Shown: positions 23,641 to 35,250 of the stretch, one piece after another
How positions within the stretch are numbered: the stretch's first letter is position 1
Layout of the letters: each line of letters opens with the position of its first letter
Assembly: GCA_025642065.1 (NCBI GenBank)
Contig: JAODUP010000849.1
Span: 106,662 to 170,661, forward strand
Reading direction: 5' to 3'
Length of the DNA: 64,000 nucleotides
Source: Paralvinella palmiformis
Taxonomy: Eukaryota > Annelida > Polychaeta > Terebellida > Alvinellidae
Notes under the pieces: generated by a model
The model's database searches: none
What the model saw: only the letters and a program-made list of their open reading frames with translations
Told to the model about the DNA's origin: nothing
Position numbers and translations under genes: made by a program

Positions 23641-24780
23641 AGGGCGACTACTACTGAGGGTAAACAAACCACCCACTGGTTTATTTATTGTGGTTGGGTA
23701 GATATCTAGATGATTAATATACTGACATACATTAGATAAGACGAGAGGTAGATAATAATAGAGCGTGTAGCATCTGGACAGAAGACAGGAATGTAGAATC
23801 TCAGCCAACTCGACTACCGAAAACAATAGAAACGCCATCTGATGTGGGAAGGAAGCACGCCTAACATCATACGGATGAAGGTCGTTCACTCGCGCGCGCG
23901 CACGCGTTCGCCCTACTGCATCGCGTGGAATCATCATCGATAAATAGTAGTTCGAGTTAACCGAAGAGTCTCCGATATGCTTCTCGGTGACACTTCGAGA
24001 TCGTCTCGCACTTCGTTCGAGCGGCAGAGTGACGCCATACAATGGCCGCAGTGGAGGACACGCTAAGACGAACGGACGTTGATTTTTATATCGAAGAATC
24101 TTCCTGATTGTTCGTGGTCTTATTGGCCGATATCGGCCGTAGCCATGTGGTCATCTCGAAGAAACTTTACGACTGACCGCCCCAGCCCCGGGCAATTCCC
24201 GGCATCGCTCCCAGCTCGGACCGGTGATTCCTTAATCGGGAACGAGCGGGATCCTATTGGATCACCATAAGATCCCTTCACCTCTCCCCGCCATCCAGCC
24301 CATTTCCGATGAATCTCCCCCCTACCGCACCGGCTGGGCGTCATCTCGTCTTCCATGCCATTATCGAGAAGGTCGATGAAAATACGAGTTGATCGCCGTC
24401 TGGTGGACCACCGACGCCGTCTTTGAAGTGAGCATCAGATTACAGAGTTCCGATCGTATTGGGGGTTCCAGAGCTCGGGGTAATAGCGCCCGGTGTCGAT
24501 TTTCCTCCGTTCAGAATCGGTTCTCCTGTTGGAGACCGATGTAGGTAGCTAGCAGAGAACGGCGAACATCGCAGACTTGTTCGGGGCCTGAAAACCTATC
24601 AATATCGTGGTCGTGTTGAACATATGTTCACTTTGTACGACTGTTTGGCTACCTAAGCGCCTTTGAGTGGCTATCTATAGTGGAAATGTAGCAAAATGTG
24701 ATTTGAATATCCTATATTTACATGATCGGGACTGTCTTCCTGTCTTTGATGAAGGAAGACGAAAAGGGAATGGCGCTGAG
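23641..24780. promoter_or_regulatory. CpG-rich block without a clear gene
   Basis: High CpG from about 23880 to 24610, with a (CG)n stretch at 23892, ATGGCCGCAG at 24043 and an inverted GATATCGGCC-type palindrome near 24128. Several frames on both strands stay open only because the sequence is GC-rich. Could be a promoter or enhancer island; no transcript can be assigned. Confidence 0.3.
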
Positions 24781-24812
24781 TAGTCTTTCTTTCTTTCTTT
24801 CTTTCTTTCTGA
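24781..24812. repeat. (TTTC)n microsatellite
   Basis: About seven TTTC units. Confidence 0.97.
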
Positions 24813-24814
24813 GT

Positions 24815-25091
24815 GGTGAGTGAGTGAGTGAGTGAGTGAGTGAGTGAGTGGGTGAGTGAGTGGGTGAGTGAGTGAGTGAGTGAGTGGGTGGGTGGGTGGT
24901 GGTGAGTGAGTGTGGTGAGTGAGTGAGGGTGAGTGAGTGAGTGGTGGGGGGTGGTGGTGGGGTGGTGAGTGGTGGGAGTGAGTGAGTGAGTGAGTGAGTG
25001 AGTGAGTGAGTGAGTGAGTGAGTGAGTGAGTGAGTGAGTGAGTGAGTGAGTGAGTGAGTGAGTGAGTGAGTGAGTGAGTGAGTGAGTGAGC
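24815..25091. repeat. Large (GTGA)n array
   Basis: GTGA/TGAG units, pure from about 24977 to 25091 and broken by GGTG variants on the left. Reverse complement of the 22.3 kb (CTCA)n array. Confidence 0.97.
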
Positions 25092-25216
25092 CTCATCAAC
25101 ATTGCAGCTTGAATCAGACATGGAAATTATTGGCGAAGTATTCAAACTGCAAACTACTCGGGGCATTTGAAACTTACTTGTATTTTCTTAATTCTACAAG
25201 AATATATATATATGTT

Positions 25217-25221
<5 letters not shown>

Positions 25222-25293
<72 letters not shown>

Positions 25294-25318
25294 TGTGTGT
25301 GTGTGTGTGTTTGTGTAC

Positions 25319-25410
<92 letters not shown>
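25222..25410. repeat. (TA)n-(GT)n compound microsatellite
   Basis: TA run of about 70 bases followed by GT run of about 115 bases with a short TACATATA break. Confidence 0.97.
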
Positions 25411-26124
25411 CTGAGGACGGCAGTCTCGCCGAGGGGCGACTGCGTAGAAGCAGAACAAAACACGAGACCGACGCATGTATTACTGGGAGCGCCTTACCTG
25501 TTCCCGTCGACGCGCCATCATTAGGCCCTACTCACTGTCACTTAGGTCCCCACTGGCTCAATCAATCCCATTAAAACGTACACTGCCCGTCACCATAGTG
25601 CCAGCAGCACCTGACACTGTACCAAATCCGTCTCTAAGTTTTGGGCCCATCGCGCAACTGACGGGACGGCGCGAACGAACTGGTCGCCACATCGCGGAGA
25701 CGATGGGCCGTCGTAGACCATCGACGTCGGGACATTGATCGAACAAATATTGGCACGCGGCCTGAGTGATCATCATCTCATAGTTAGAAGCCGGTGGGTT
25801 ATCGAATGGTCGGACTGATACGAGTAATCATCCCCGGACCGGGGCCGAGCAGGGAACGACTGATGGAGTGGGTACATCGCCGGAGAACACGCACCACGGC
25901 GAGTAGAGAACATTGGACCAACGGCTAGCTGGCCAGCCGGAACACATTGTGGCCGTTAGCGGGGACGAGGAGAGATAGCGCGGATAGCAAAATCATCGCA
26001 TCGTCGGCGGGATCAAAGACCATTCGTCGGTGGTGGGCGTTGCTTTGTGAGCGCGACAACTCGCTTACTCGCTCATTCTGACAGTCGCTCACTCACTCAC
26101 TGACTCACTCACTTACACACTCAC
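25411..26124. other. CpG-rich DNA, no supported gene
   Basis: CpG-rich like the 24 kb block. Frames on both strands have no flanking splice signals that agree. Ends in a short CTCA stretch. Confidence 0.3.
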
Positions 26125-26327
26125 CGACTCAGCCGAATCGTTCGCCGACGTATAACTGGGATATCTTTTTTCGATATAAGCCGGAGAAAGACCTCCCCCC
26201 GGCAGGGTAATGGCGCTCATTTCGTCCGATAACATTGATAACATTGATAACACCGACGCGGATCGGTGCCTATCGCCAGGTGGCGCGGCAGGTCTAGTTC
26301 TCCGGATCCGACCACGTATCTGTTCGT
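26125..26327 (-). CDS. Candidate internal exon, unknown protein
   Basis: Read on the - strand, a pyrimidine-rich acceptor (TTTCCGTATTTTTTGAAG) precedes 67 open codons and a consensus donor TCG|GTGAGT, with an in-frame stop just inside the intron. The peptide runs from an Arg-rich start (EQIRGRIRRTRPAAPPGDRH) through RSASVLSMLSMLSDEMSAIT to GGGLSPAYIEKRYPSYTSAN. This looks like a linker region of a signalling or channel protein. It has an RSAS basophilic-kinase-like site, but no domain I can name. A 9-base DNA repeat (ATAACATTG) makes the SMLSML part. On the + strand the span also carries CGCCAGGTGGCGCGGC (26274-26289), CTCF-like. Confidence 0.38.
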
Positions 26328-26905
26328 CTTCAAAAAATACGGAAACAAACCGGAAGTCGCAAAAGTAGGGCACAGTGACCCACACCGCATTATCTTCGAG
26401 TAATTATTAAATAATGGATATATTATTATTGTTGTTATTATTAATATGATCATATTTGCTGGGTCTTTAACCGCGAGTCGAGTGGAGAGAAGAACAAAGG
26501 AAAAGGAATACCGATTATAGTAATTCTTCCTGGATCAACGATCTGGATTTATGACACGAAACACACGTGTTCGATAATACGAAGGTTAGTGGAAAATGGA
26601 GTTAGAAAGAGTTGGCTGTTTAAAGGTAAACCCTTTAACTCTAGAGCGAGGTGACCGTGGTCAAGATAATGACGGAAGGCAGTAATGGATCAATTATTTA
26701 TAAATGTGCCATATTTAAAATGTCATTATAATTATATTGCCAATCAATTACCCGTTTCTCGTGTTAGCTAAATGTCCATACAGATCTGTGCTATTAACCG
26801 TGTGAAGGCGACACGGAGTTTGACATGTTGTTAGTATAGTAGAGGCTTTTGTAGAATCAATATTTAATATAATGATCGGAACAGCTTGAATGTCTCTCTC
26901 TCTCT
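26328..26905. other. No gene seen
   Basis: AT-rich and otherwise featureless. Confidence 0.4.
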
Positions 26906-26909
26906 CTCG

Positions 26910-26998
<89 letters not shown>

Positions 26999-27025
26999 AT
27001 GTGTGTGTGTGTGTGTGTGTGTGTT
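26898..27025. repeat. (CT)n-(TA)n-(GT)n compound microsatellite
   Basis: CT, then a 60-base TA run, then GT, closed by ACACA and GA repeats. Confidence 0.97.
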
Positions 27026-27484
27026 ACACACAGAGAGAGAGAGAGAGGGGGAGAGAGCGTAGTAAAGTAAACAAAACAAACAAAGAAAATGATAGACAAA
27101 AATGTCATTGCATTATTGACAAAAGACAAACCAGTTCGATGAGTAGCTTCTACAAGATAATTTGTATCTGCTTCATATAAGACAACTACTTGATGACAGG
27201 AGTATTGTCTTCGATTGTCCATCTTTGGTATCATCATGGCCTAACTGTCAGCGCAGTTGACCCTATCCCTATAAAACCGAGGTTCAAGTAACAGGCTAGC
27301 TTTTCCTGAAGGGTGTTTCATCGTCCACTTGGCCCCATTACCGTTCGAAGTCGCTTGGATCATTTATCGTATATTACTCACGCAAAATCACTCGAAAACA
27401 GCAAATTTACAAATGTAGATCTTGGAATGAAGAATAATCCATCCAACTACATAACTGCAAATGGACTCGCCAACCAGTGACAGT

Positions 27485-27572
27485 GTAAAAACGTAGTGGC
27501 TGGTAGTGGATTCGAACTGGAAACATCCCAATTTTTAGACAGCTACAATAACCACTAAGGCATGAGATTTCA
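27485..27572 (-). mobile_element. tRNA-derived SINE fragment
   Basis: On -, CATGCCTTAGTGGTTATTGTAG (A-box region) is followed by CCAGTTCGAATCCACTACC (B box). The spacing suits a SINE head. Confidence 0.5.
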
Positions 27573-27634
27573 GAATGTTTGCCAAAGTGTTAGCAACAAA
27601 GACGCCATCGAACAGCAAGGATATAATGAACGTT

Positions 27635-28075
27635 TAAAAAATGGCGCCTGCCTTTTTAAAATCTAAAAGCATTTATTTGAATTATGCAAGCTTGTCTTGT
27701 CAATTATGGCAATATCGCTATTTGCTGGAAATTGTCTCGGCTAATCGCAACACACGCGGCTAAAAAGCCATTATGGCTGCGAACGTTTGCGCGCTCTAAA
27801 GCGCCATCTAGCGTCGGAATTAATCATACTTTACTGCGTAGTATTGGCCGGTTGGCTTTCGACTTTACCGGAGGCGGAAGTAAAGTTAGAAACGACGAGT
27901 AAAGGTCTACAAGAAATGGGCATTTCGCTTAAGAGAGAACTTCGGGAAGGATTTTGCTTTTAGTTCGCTATCTGATTGCTTCTGATGGTGTTGATGTTGA
28001 CGTGTTCGGGGTACAACGGGAACATCTTCGGTACGGATGGCGTCTCTTGAGAAAGGAAGACCTATCTGACGAGTC
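27635..28075. promoter_or_regulatory. CpG-rich island with CTCF-like site, possible promoter
   Basis: Contains AAGCGCCATCTAGCGTCGG at 27799-27817, a close match to the bilaterian CTCF core. It also has two ATGGC words with start/YY1 look (AAAATGGCGCCTG near 27638, ATTATGGCTGCGAACG near 27771) and an ETS-like GGCGGAAGT at about 27871-27879. No exon could be joined to it. Confidence 0.35.
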
Positions 28076-28089
28076 ATCCAGCTATAGTA

Positions 28090-28205
<116 letters not shown>

Positions 28206-28230
28206 ATCTATCAACTTTCTATCCTTTAAT

Positions 28231-28435
28231 AGGCCGCCCCTGTGGCCTAGTGGGTAAGAGCGTGGGACTTTCCTACTCATGGTCAGGCTATGCGGGAGGC
28301 CGGGGGTTCGAATCCCGACCGTGGCACTATACCAGGAGTACCAGGAGGAGTGTTTCCTCGAACCAGGCAACTGGCAAGGTGTTCTCTGCCGAGTATGCGA
28401 TATATTCAAATTTTATTTAGGATTAGTCTCTGTGG
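28231..28435 (+). mobile_element. SINE family B, well preserved
   Basis: Clear A box (TGGCCTAGTGGGTAAGAGCG, about 28243) and B box (GGGTTCGAATCCC, 28304-28316). The 5' and 3' arms do not pair as an acceptor stem and the A-B spacing is long, so it is not a functional tRNA. The body continues with AACCAGGCAACTGGCA. The same layout occurs reversed at 53.5 kb. Confidence 0.75.
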
Positions 28436-28512
28436 TGAACCAATAATTTGCAGACTATATGCGTCTCTATCATTTAAGGTAACTAAGCCACGTCAAATAA
28501 CTGCCATTTCAG

Positions 28513-28514
<2 letters not shown>

Positions 28515-28557
<43 letters not shown>
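28515..28557. repeat. (TA)n microsatellite
   Basis: Pure TA run. Confidence 0.97.
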
Positions 28558-28561
<4 letters not shown>

Positions 28562-28594
28562 AAGGGGTTACTTTATAACACTGAAGAGTCGTAA

Positions 28595-28785
28595 CCCGGT
28601 CTATGGCGTCGTCTCATACGGTTTATATGTATTATACGGTTTACACAGTCGTCATATACGCTTTGTATGTCTTATAAGGTTTACACAGTCCTAGTTTACG
28701 GTATGTATGTCTTATACGGTGTATACAGTCGTCTTATACGGTTTATAAGTGGTCTTATACAGTGTATACGTCTCATAGAGAAGTG
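28595..28785. repeat. Degenerate minisatellite
   Basis: About five imperfect units built from CTTATACGGTTTACACAGTC and TATGT words. The period is irregular, about 40 bases. Confidence 0.75.
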
Positions 28786-28889
28786 TATCACTTGTGTTTA
28801 TCAGATAACTCGCCGCCTACGTCCATCCCATCGTCACCATAGTCCATTGATCAAGGACCTAATCCTTAGGACGTGTTGCGCAACGAACA

Positions 28890-29200
28890 GGAAATGACGT
28901 GACGTTCACTGCGCGGCCCATTTCCGGCGAAGTCGTCACGACTACGATAAGATCAAAGAGAAAGAGGGGGGTTGGCTCGCCGAAGCCACGTGACCTGACT
29001 CCGTCATGATCGACGTCATTTAATTACTCGAGTGCCGCGTCGTCTTTTAGCTGCCAATCAAAGCGTTCCTTCTGAGGCATTCCGACCGGAAACCGGATAC
29101 ACACGGCGAAGCGGCCCAGTGTCCCGATCAGATCCGTGCCTGTTCAACCGCTAAGTACTCTTAAGGAGGACGTACTCCAGGCTGGGGTCAGACGTCACCT
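28890..29200. promoter_or_regulatory. Cluster of CRE-like and E-box words
   Basis: Within 310 bases: TGACGTGACG at 28895-28904, CGTCA at 28934 and 29002, CACGTGAC at 28987-28994, GACGTCAT at 29012-29019 and GACGTCAC at 29191-29198. The block is also CpG-rich. Such density suggests a CREB/ATF- or USF-bound promoter or enhancer. No gene is attached. Confidence 0.35.
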
Positions 29201-30620
29201 ACCTATGGGTCTCCCGTAAGAGTTTATAACGGCAAGGGTATCGAACTGTACCATCATTTCCGAGTATGTTTAACTTACAAATTGATGTTGTTTCATTAAA
29301 TATATTTGGCTTATCAAAAATCCGACAAAATATATTCAATATATATTTGTGTATTTACTTGCGTGTTCGTAGCGGATGTGTTTGTTTGCACGACGTGTGT
29401 ATGCGCGCGTGTGTGTCATAGTCGTGGAAAGTGCACACGTCTTCGTGCGTGTAGATGTTCGAGTGAGTTTTGGTATGCACGTGTATGTAGATATTAGTTT
29501 TGAGGTTATTACTATCAGGTTTGTGCCTAAAGTAAATAAAGTGTATTTTCCTAGTTACATTTACTGTTATAAGCCTCGGCACACACTCGTCCTTACTCGC
29601 TCAATTACCGGCGTAATTTATTTCAAATCGTTGATGGACATTTATTCAGCGCGGACCCTTCTACAACCTTGACCCTACATGGGTTGCCGTGAACCAGTTC
29701 CTTATAACGACATTCAATCGACTGCTCTAACCGGAGTCTCGATCTTATTACGTGCTTCGACCAATCCTGCTCCGGATTCGATTTGTATCGAGCCTCGGTC
29801 ACGTGTGACCCCGATCGACTTCAGAACACACACGCACACTACATTAGCACGTGATTTGTGCAGATCGACGAGACGCCTAGCGGCAAGATAACATAACATG
29901 TCGTCGTACCAATGGTATTAACCGGCGACAGTCGATCTAAATCATCAGTAAATGATGATTTGTGTATCCAGATGATCCCGAACGACATTCCTGACTGCTC
30001 GGAGCAGAGTCTTATCGGGAAGTTTTCTTCGCTCTGCTCAGAAGCTAACTGACAAGGTCACTTTGAGCTAGTCACCTCAAATGGGATAACGAGAAAATGT
30101 ATTTTACACCTGTTTATTTGTCTGCTCTGTTGACATCGAAATTAGAGTAGTTAAATATCATTTCTCTTGACAGGGAATTGGCTAATATTACTAACGTTTA
30201 TGCCATTTGATTGGTAGCTAAAACGCTTCACGATTCCAACGGTGCATTCCTAGAAATAGCGAAAAACAATCAGGTGAAAAATGTCATACACTGATGAAAC
30301 TCTTCTGTGTTCCGACATTAAAAAGTGATAGAGTTTGGCACTTAGAGTAGTGAAACAGGCTGGCAATTAGTTAAGATGTTTGTTTTGCAATTCGAGCGTT
30401 TTCGATCATTTTAATGTCCTCTTTAAGGCCAACAATAAATGGCCACAAAGACACCAAATAAGCAAAACCAAATCGGTGGGGCGAGCTATTGTAAGGAGAC
30501 AAGAGACTTCATTAACAATTACTGATGCTCTGTTCTAATTACCTTCCATAAGGTCGGTGTCGATTCGGTAGAAACGCAGAAGTTAACGAACGTTTCTCCG
30601 ATCAAAATGCTTTGTGCATA
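29201..30620. other. No supported gene
   Basis: Contains GT/CG-rich sequence at 29390-29480 and moderately CpG-rich DNA to 29930, then AT-rich DNA. No exon with agreeing splice sites. Confidence 0.35.
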
Positions 30621-30624
30621 GTAG

Positions 30625-30750
30625 TGCTTCAGCGGCCGCGTAGTGTGGGTCCCTCGGAGACTGAGTTTCACGTTTCGAATCCACAAATCGGCTGTCGGAT
30701 TTTAGCGTATCTACTTGTTGATTCAGCCATAATCGGGTACTTACCGGATT
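30625..30750 (+). mobile_element. tRNA-derived SINE fragment
   Basis: CAGCGGCCGCGTAGTGTGGG and CACGTTTCGAATCCAC (B box), then a body with GATTCAGCCATAATCGGG that is shared with the 12.7 kb copy. Confidence 0.5.
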
Positions 30751-30836
30751 GGATGGCGGTGGATAATTGAATTGTTGTTGATTCAGAGTTTATAGAAACA
30801 GATTACAATCTTGGGATTTGATAATAGCATTAGATG

Positions 30837-30837
<1 letters not shown>

Positions 30838-30906
<69 letters not shown>
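30838..30906. repeat. (CA)n-(TA)n microsatellite
   Basis: CA run joined to TA run. Confidence 0.97.
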
Positions 30907-30910
<4 letters not shown>

Positions 30911-31011
30911 TCAAACAGATACGAACTCAGTATATCCGTTATAAATAAATAGTGCAAAGTCCCAGATTTATCATTACAAATTATCGTAATGCCTATGGAT
31001 TATTAACCGAG

Positions 31012-31203
31012 GATCATGATGATCGATGTTTTACGGCCACTTTTGTGCACGTGGTATGCTAAATGGGCCGAGCGACCTCCAAAGGTAATGAAGCGAAATC
31101 AAAGATGAAACACCTTTCAGATATGCCCACGTCCAGATTTGAACTCAGGTGGTAGTGATCTGTGGTCCAAAGCACTACCTACTAGACCACAGAGGCGCCC
31201 GCT
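31012..31203 (-). mobile_element. SINE family A
   Basis: On -, a tRNA-like head (GGCGCCTCTGTGGTCTAGTAGG, then GAGTTCAAATCTGGAC as B box) is followed by a body with GGTGTTTCATCTTTGATTTC and an end ...GGCCGTAAAACATCGATCATC. The layout and body match 33.9 kb closely. Confidence 0.75.
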
Positions 31204-32690
31204 TTTTAACCGAGAAAACGGTAGCTGAGGTCACTAACTTAATTTAAATATATAAAATTTGAATTAAAAAACGATCTAAACGATTTACCTGCTTCTTACC
31301 TGCAACAGATGAGTAACGCTGCTTTTTTCTGTGCTTTTACTACAATAACTTCGTCTCATAAAAGTATGCTATATTCGTGTGTGTAGTTGTCCAATATAGT
31401 GATGCGACTGAACTTGTTGACGGGTCAAGGGAAATGAGGTCAGCTTCAGATGTCTGGAAGGTCGCTTAATTATTGTATGCATCCTTATTGTCTAGAATAG
31501 CACCCAGGTGTGTACTACACATAGTTGCTAACCAACTTTAGCAAGAGTCAATATTTGCCTGAAATGATCAATCTCCGTGTTCCACAATTTTTAGCGGCTC
31601 CCAATAACATAACTCTGTTTTCCATGTGACAGTCTTCTCGTTATGCGCATTGTCAGGAATGTGCAATTCTGTGCAAATTCAAAAATGTGCAATGCGCAGA
31701 TACCTATCGTACATTATTTAAATTACATTTTGCTTGGCGTTTGAGGGGGTCAACGTTTTCGTTTAGTAAGTAACCGGAAGGAATTATAGAAATGTCGGAA
31801 TTAATCGAGTTCTTTGTACAAATTTCTTCGGCAAAATTTGGTTACCTGTTTGAGTATGCTTGTATGATACGTTCATTAATGTCCCGTGATCAGGTATATT
31901 TCTCTGCTCTCGTATTTGTTGCCGTCTTCTAGAAATACATCTTTGTTTTGTGTAAAGTGAGAGTACAAGTTTCGGATGGGAAGGGGGGACCTATCGAAAA
32001 CATCACATGTAAGAAGAACTTGAATGCAAATGATCAGTAAGTATGTTATACATAGAGACATGTATCTCTAGATAACGCTGCTTCATTTCATAAACAAAAA
32101 TTGGTCGCCATTAGGGAATACCTTATTTTATCACAGAAAGAAGAGCACGTTATCTTTACCTCATCCGAGTCGTTCGGTGAGACGAATAAAAACAAAGATC
32201 GTCGTCGAACAAGAAAGTCCACGAAATTATGATTAATTTAGAGGTATTATTCTCATTAAGTAAGCTTGTTATTGAGTTGTTTTTTGCCGATTTGTGTACT
32301 GTATTACTCCTCCTAACATCTCTGTACGTAGGAAGGTCGTATCAATAGGTCCCGTCTAATTATTTATCACTCACTACGTGTCGCTGTAATTGATATTTTA
32401 TCGTCTACCTTCCTGTGTAGAGAATCGATTCTTTGAATCGATGAACGTTCACGTAGCCTAATTAGTTTATGCCGATATTTGTCATAGATATTAACCAGAG
32501 AGGTGATGTTTATACAGCCTACTCTGGATCTTTCCTGGATCACGTAACACTATAATCCAATTACGGAAAGATCTATTCGCATTCTAGGCAATAGAGCGGG
32601 TCTGGATTGTGTCGTTGTGTCTTCAGGTAGAGTATGTGACACAGAAATGGGACCGTTGGGGATAGACATTCTTGCTACAGACAGACAGAC
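31204..32690. other. No gene seen
   Basis: AT-rich. A word ATGTGCAAT is repeated near 31655-31695. Nothing else recognised. Confidence 0.4.
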
Positions 32691-32784
32691 AGACATGCGG
32701 ATGGACGGACCGACGGACATACAGACATACAGACAGATCGACAATGACGCTCACACACAACACGCTCACACACGCTCACACACA

Positions 32785-32828
<44 letters not shown>

Positions 32829-32842
32829 TGAGAGAGAGATAA
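32680..32842. repeat. (ACAG)n, (CA)n, (TA)n and (GA)n block
   Basis: Short simple arrays in a row. Another short GACT/CTCA block lies at 32915-32962. Confidence 0.9.
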
Positions 32843-32989
32843 TGTAACAACCATTATTTATAGTTCCCTGTGTCATTGATTTAAACACCAACAACTGCTG
32901 AAAAACTGACCGTATGACTGACTGACTGACTGACTCACTCATGCACTCACTCACTCACTCACCCCGCCCAATCAAAGCCGATTTGTCAA

Positions 32990-33895
32990 AAGCGTCAATG
33001 ATCGACATAAATGATAGGGTTATTCCCACATCAATTGTTAGTGACATTAATTGTGTCAACCGTGTCAAGGACATTTCGGCCACAATTATTATTAATGACA
33101 CCGTGATGTGGACGCCGTCGTGAAAGTCGAAAGGAAGCGACTCTGTCATTATTTGGTGATGGACAAGTGACAAATGGACAATTGTGCTAAGGAGGGAGAC
33201 TATTTTAAATGGGACACTGATAATATTCGTAATGATAGGGATGATATGAACCTGTGGGTGGGAGGATGAAAAGGGTGGAGACGGGTGATTGGGGTGGGAG
33301 GGTGCAATAAATCATGTCAAACATGGGAACACTTTGAAAATCTTCACTGAATGTAGGATAAATCTTGTACGCCTTACACCTTTGTTAGGGGTGGGTGGGG
33401 CGGGAATGGGGGTGGGGGGAGGAATATGACAACGCTTCCGAGCCGCATCCTCTGTGGGTATGTTATTAACTTCATGGTGCATGCCAGGACTGGCAAGTAA
33501 TTATTTGAGCTATTGTTTTCAGTTTGGGCTTAATCTTTACGATTTTATTTGCGACACACTTTTACCTATTATGCTAGAAGATTATATCACATTGACTTAT
33601 AGGTTACCTATTTCAAATTAAATGTACCCACCGAGTTCGGATCACAGAGAAAAATACTAAAAAACAGTTTGTCAAGGTTTGCATCCAGGTGGATGACTAG
33701 AATACGCTCTTTAAGATCATTGAAGTTGGACATCATAGAAAGATAATTAGTTCACATAAATACTTTTTATATATAAAGTTACGGGATGATAGAAAGCCTT
33801 GGCTTAGCTTCACATTATAAGTTATTCATTAACATGATACAATCTGATTAGCAATTCATCTGATTCGTGATTTATTAACATAACACGGTTCCATC
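32990..33895. other. No gene; possible regulatory stretch at 33000-33130
   Basis: 33000-33110 is dense in TGACA/TGTCA and TTAATTG/CAATTATTA words, which suit TALE- and homeodomain factors. The rest holds G-rich patches (33240-33420) and AT-rich DNA without a frame of interest. Confidence 0.3.
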
Positions 33896-33899
33896 GTGA

Positions 33900-34097
33900 A
33901 TGACGATGATGATGATGATGATTGGTGTTTTACGGCCACGTTTGCGCACATGGTAGGCTAAATGGGCCGTGCGACATCCAAAAGGTAATAAAGCGAAGTC
34001 AAAGATGAAACACCCTTCAGATATGCCCACGCCGAGATTCGAACACGGGTGGTAGTGATCTTGTGATCCAACGCGCTACAATTAGACCACAACACTA
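33900..34097 (-). mobile_element. SINE family A
   Basis: Ends on the left in (GAT)n next to ATTGGTGTTTTACGGCCACG. The tRNA-like head is at the right (GTTGTGGTCTAATTGTAGCGCG and GTGTTCGAATCTCGGC on -). About 80% similar to the 31.0 kb copy by eye. Confidence 0.75.
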
Positions 34098-34922
34098 TAT
34101 TGTTTATCAGATGGCAGAAGCTTATATGAGCCGATATCAATTTCTCCACATACATTAATAACCAAACGTCAGATGTGTACTGGATCAGATGCCCTCAAAT
34201 GCGATGTTTGGCAACATCTTTATGTTATCACGTGTCATAGCCAGCGCCTCTCTCGTGTTTGATATTGCCATTTTACAGATAAGATATTGGATATTGGAGA
34301 TCCGGTTTCGGTGTGAGTCAGGGAATGTAAACGTTTCTACCATTCGTGCCAAGTCCGGTTTCAGACTTTTGCCATCTACAGCGTGTTGGTGACGGGAGAG
34401 AAATTTATGTCAATCCATTACTCTAGTCGTATACAGTCAAAACATGTTTAATACGATGACTCAGTTTTCCGATCGAAATGTTCTTGAAATCAGTCCTCAT
34501 CGTTGCATTTCGTTTATTTAGTTTCGTGATTCATCGTTCAACCTTTACCCAATATCGGCAATCTGAGTCTGTAAATTACTATAAGGTAACATATATGTAC
34601 TCGAAGCTAATTCACACGTACGTTTGAAGTCCGACTTGGCTTCCCCGTTGTGAAAATAAATGAGTACTGATATAAGCAGATGATCGTGACTAGTTTACCC
34701 TGTCGCTCAAGGCGTATTAATTGCGCATCACAGGAGAGATGTACAACAAGAGTGTTATCGATTTTAAGTAAAAATGCGGAATGATGAGAGTATTATACTG
34801 TAAACCTTCTGAGTGTTGGCTTGATTCAGATTACTCCCTGTGTTTCTGGAATGTTTCCCTGAGCCATATGCTCCGGTGTGACATGCCCTATTAAACACAT
34901 ACAAACAAACAAACAAACAAAC

Positions 34923-34958
<36 letters not shown>

Positions 34959-35125
34959 CAGAGAGAGAGAGAGAGAGAGAGTATTTATATTTGGCCAAAC
35001 GGATTATGCCAATGAACGGGGTTAGCAACAAACAGTCCACGTTGCATTAATAACAGGTGGCGCTTAGAACCAAACTCTATTAAGAGCACATGCCGAGGGT
35101 GTAATATTTCATATAATTGGCTGAT
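34098..35125. other. No gene seen; one compound microsatellite
   Basis: An (AAAC)n-(CA)n-(GA)n compound run lies at 34898-34981, and ACAGGTGGCGCTTAG, CTCF-like, at 35053-35067. Otherwise ordinary sequence. Confidence 0.45.
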
Positions 35126-35127
35126 AG

Positions 35128-35250
35128 CCCTCCAGTAGAACAGTAGTTAATGTGCAGTACTTCCAAAATCCATGAATGGGTTCGAATCTCAGCCTTACTA
35201 CTGTTTGTCGGATATTTCCTTAGGAATCGCACGCTGCAGATGCCACTCAT
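35128..35250 (+). mobile_element. SINE family C
   Basis: CCCTCCAGTAGAACAGTAGTT and GGGTTCGAATCTCAGCC (B box), then TGTTTGTCGGATATTTCC and GGAATCGCACGCTGC. Same order as at 23.5 kb. Confidence 0.65.

Noticed and set aside
24671..25166. Minus-strand Leu-Thr-His-Ser frames
   Set aside because: Same cause, the (GTGA)n array read on the other strand.
28231..28330. Functional tRNA gene
   Set aside because: Has A and B boxes, but the ends do not pair as an acceptor stem, the spacing is too long and a SINE body follows. A reversed sibling copy exists at 53.5 kb.
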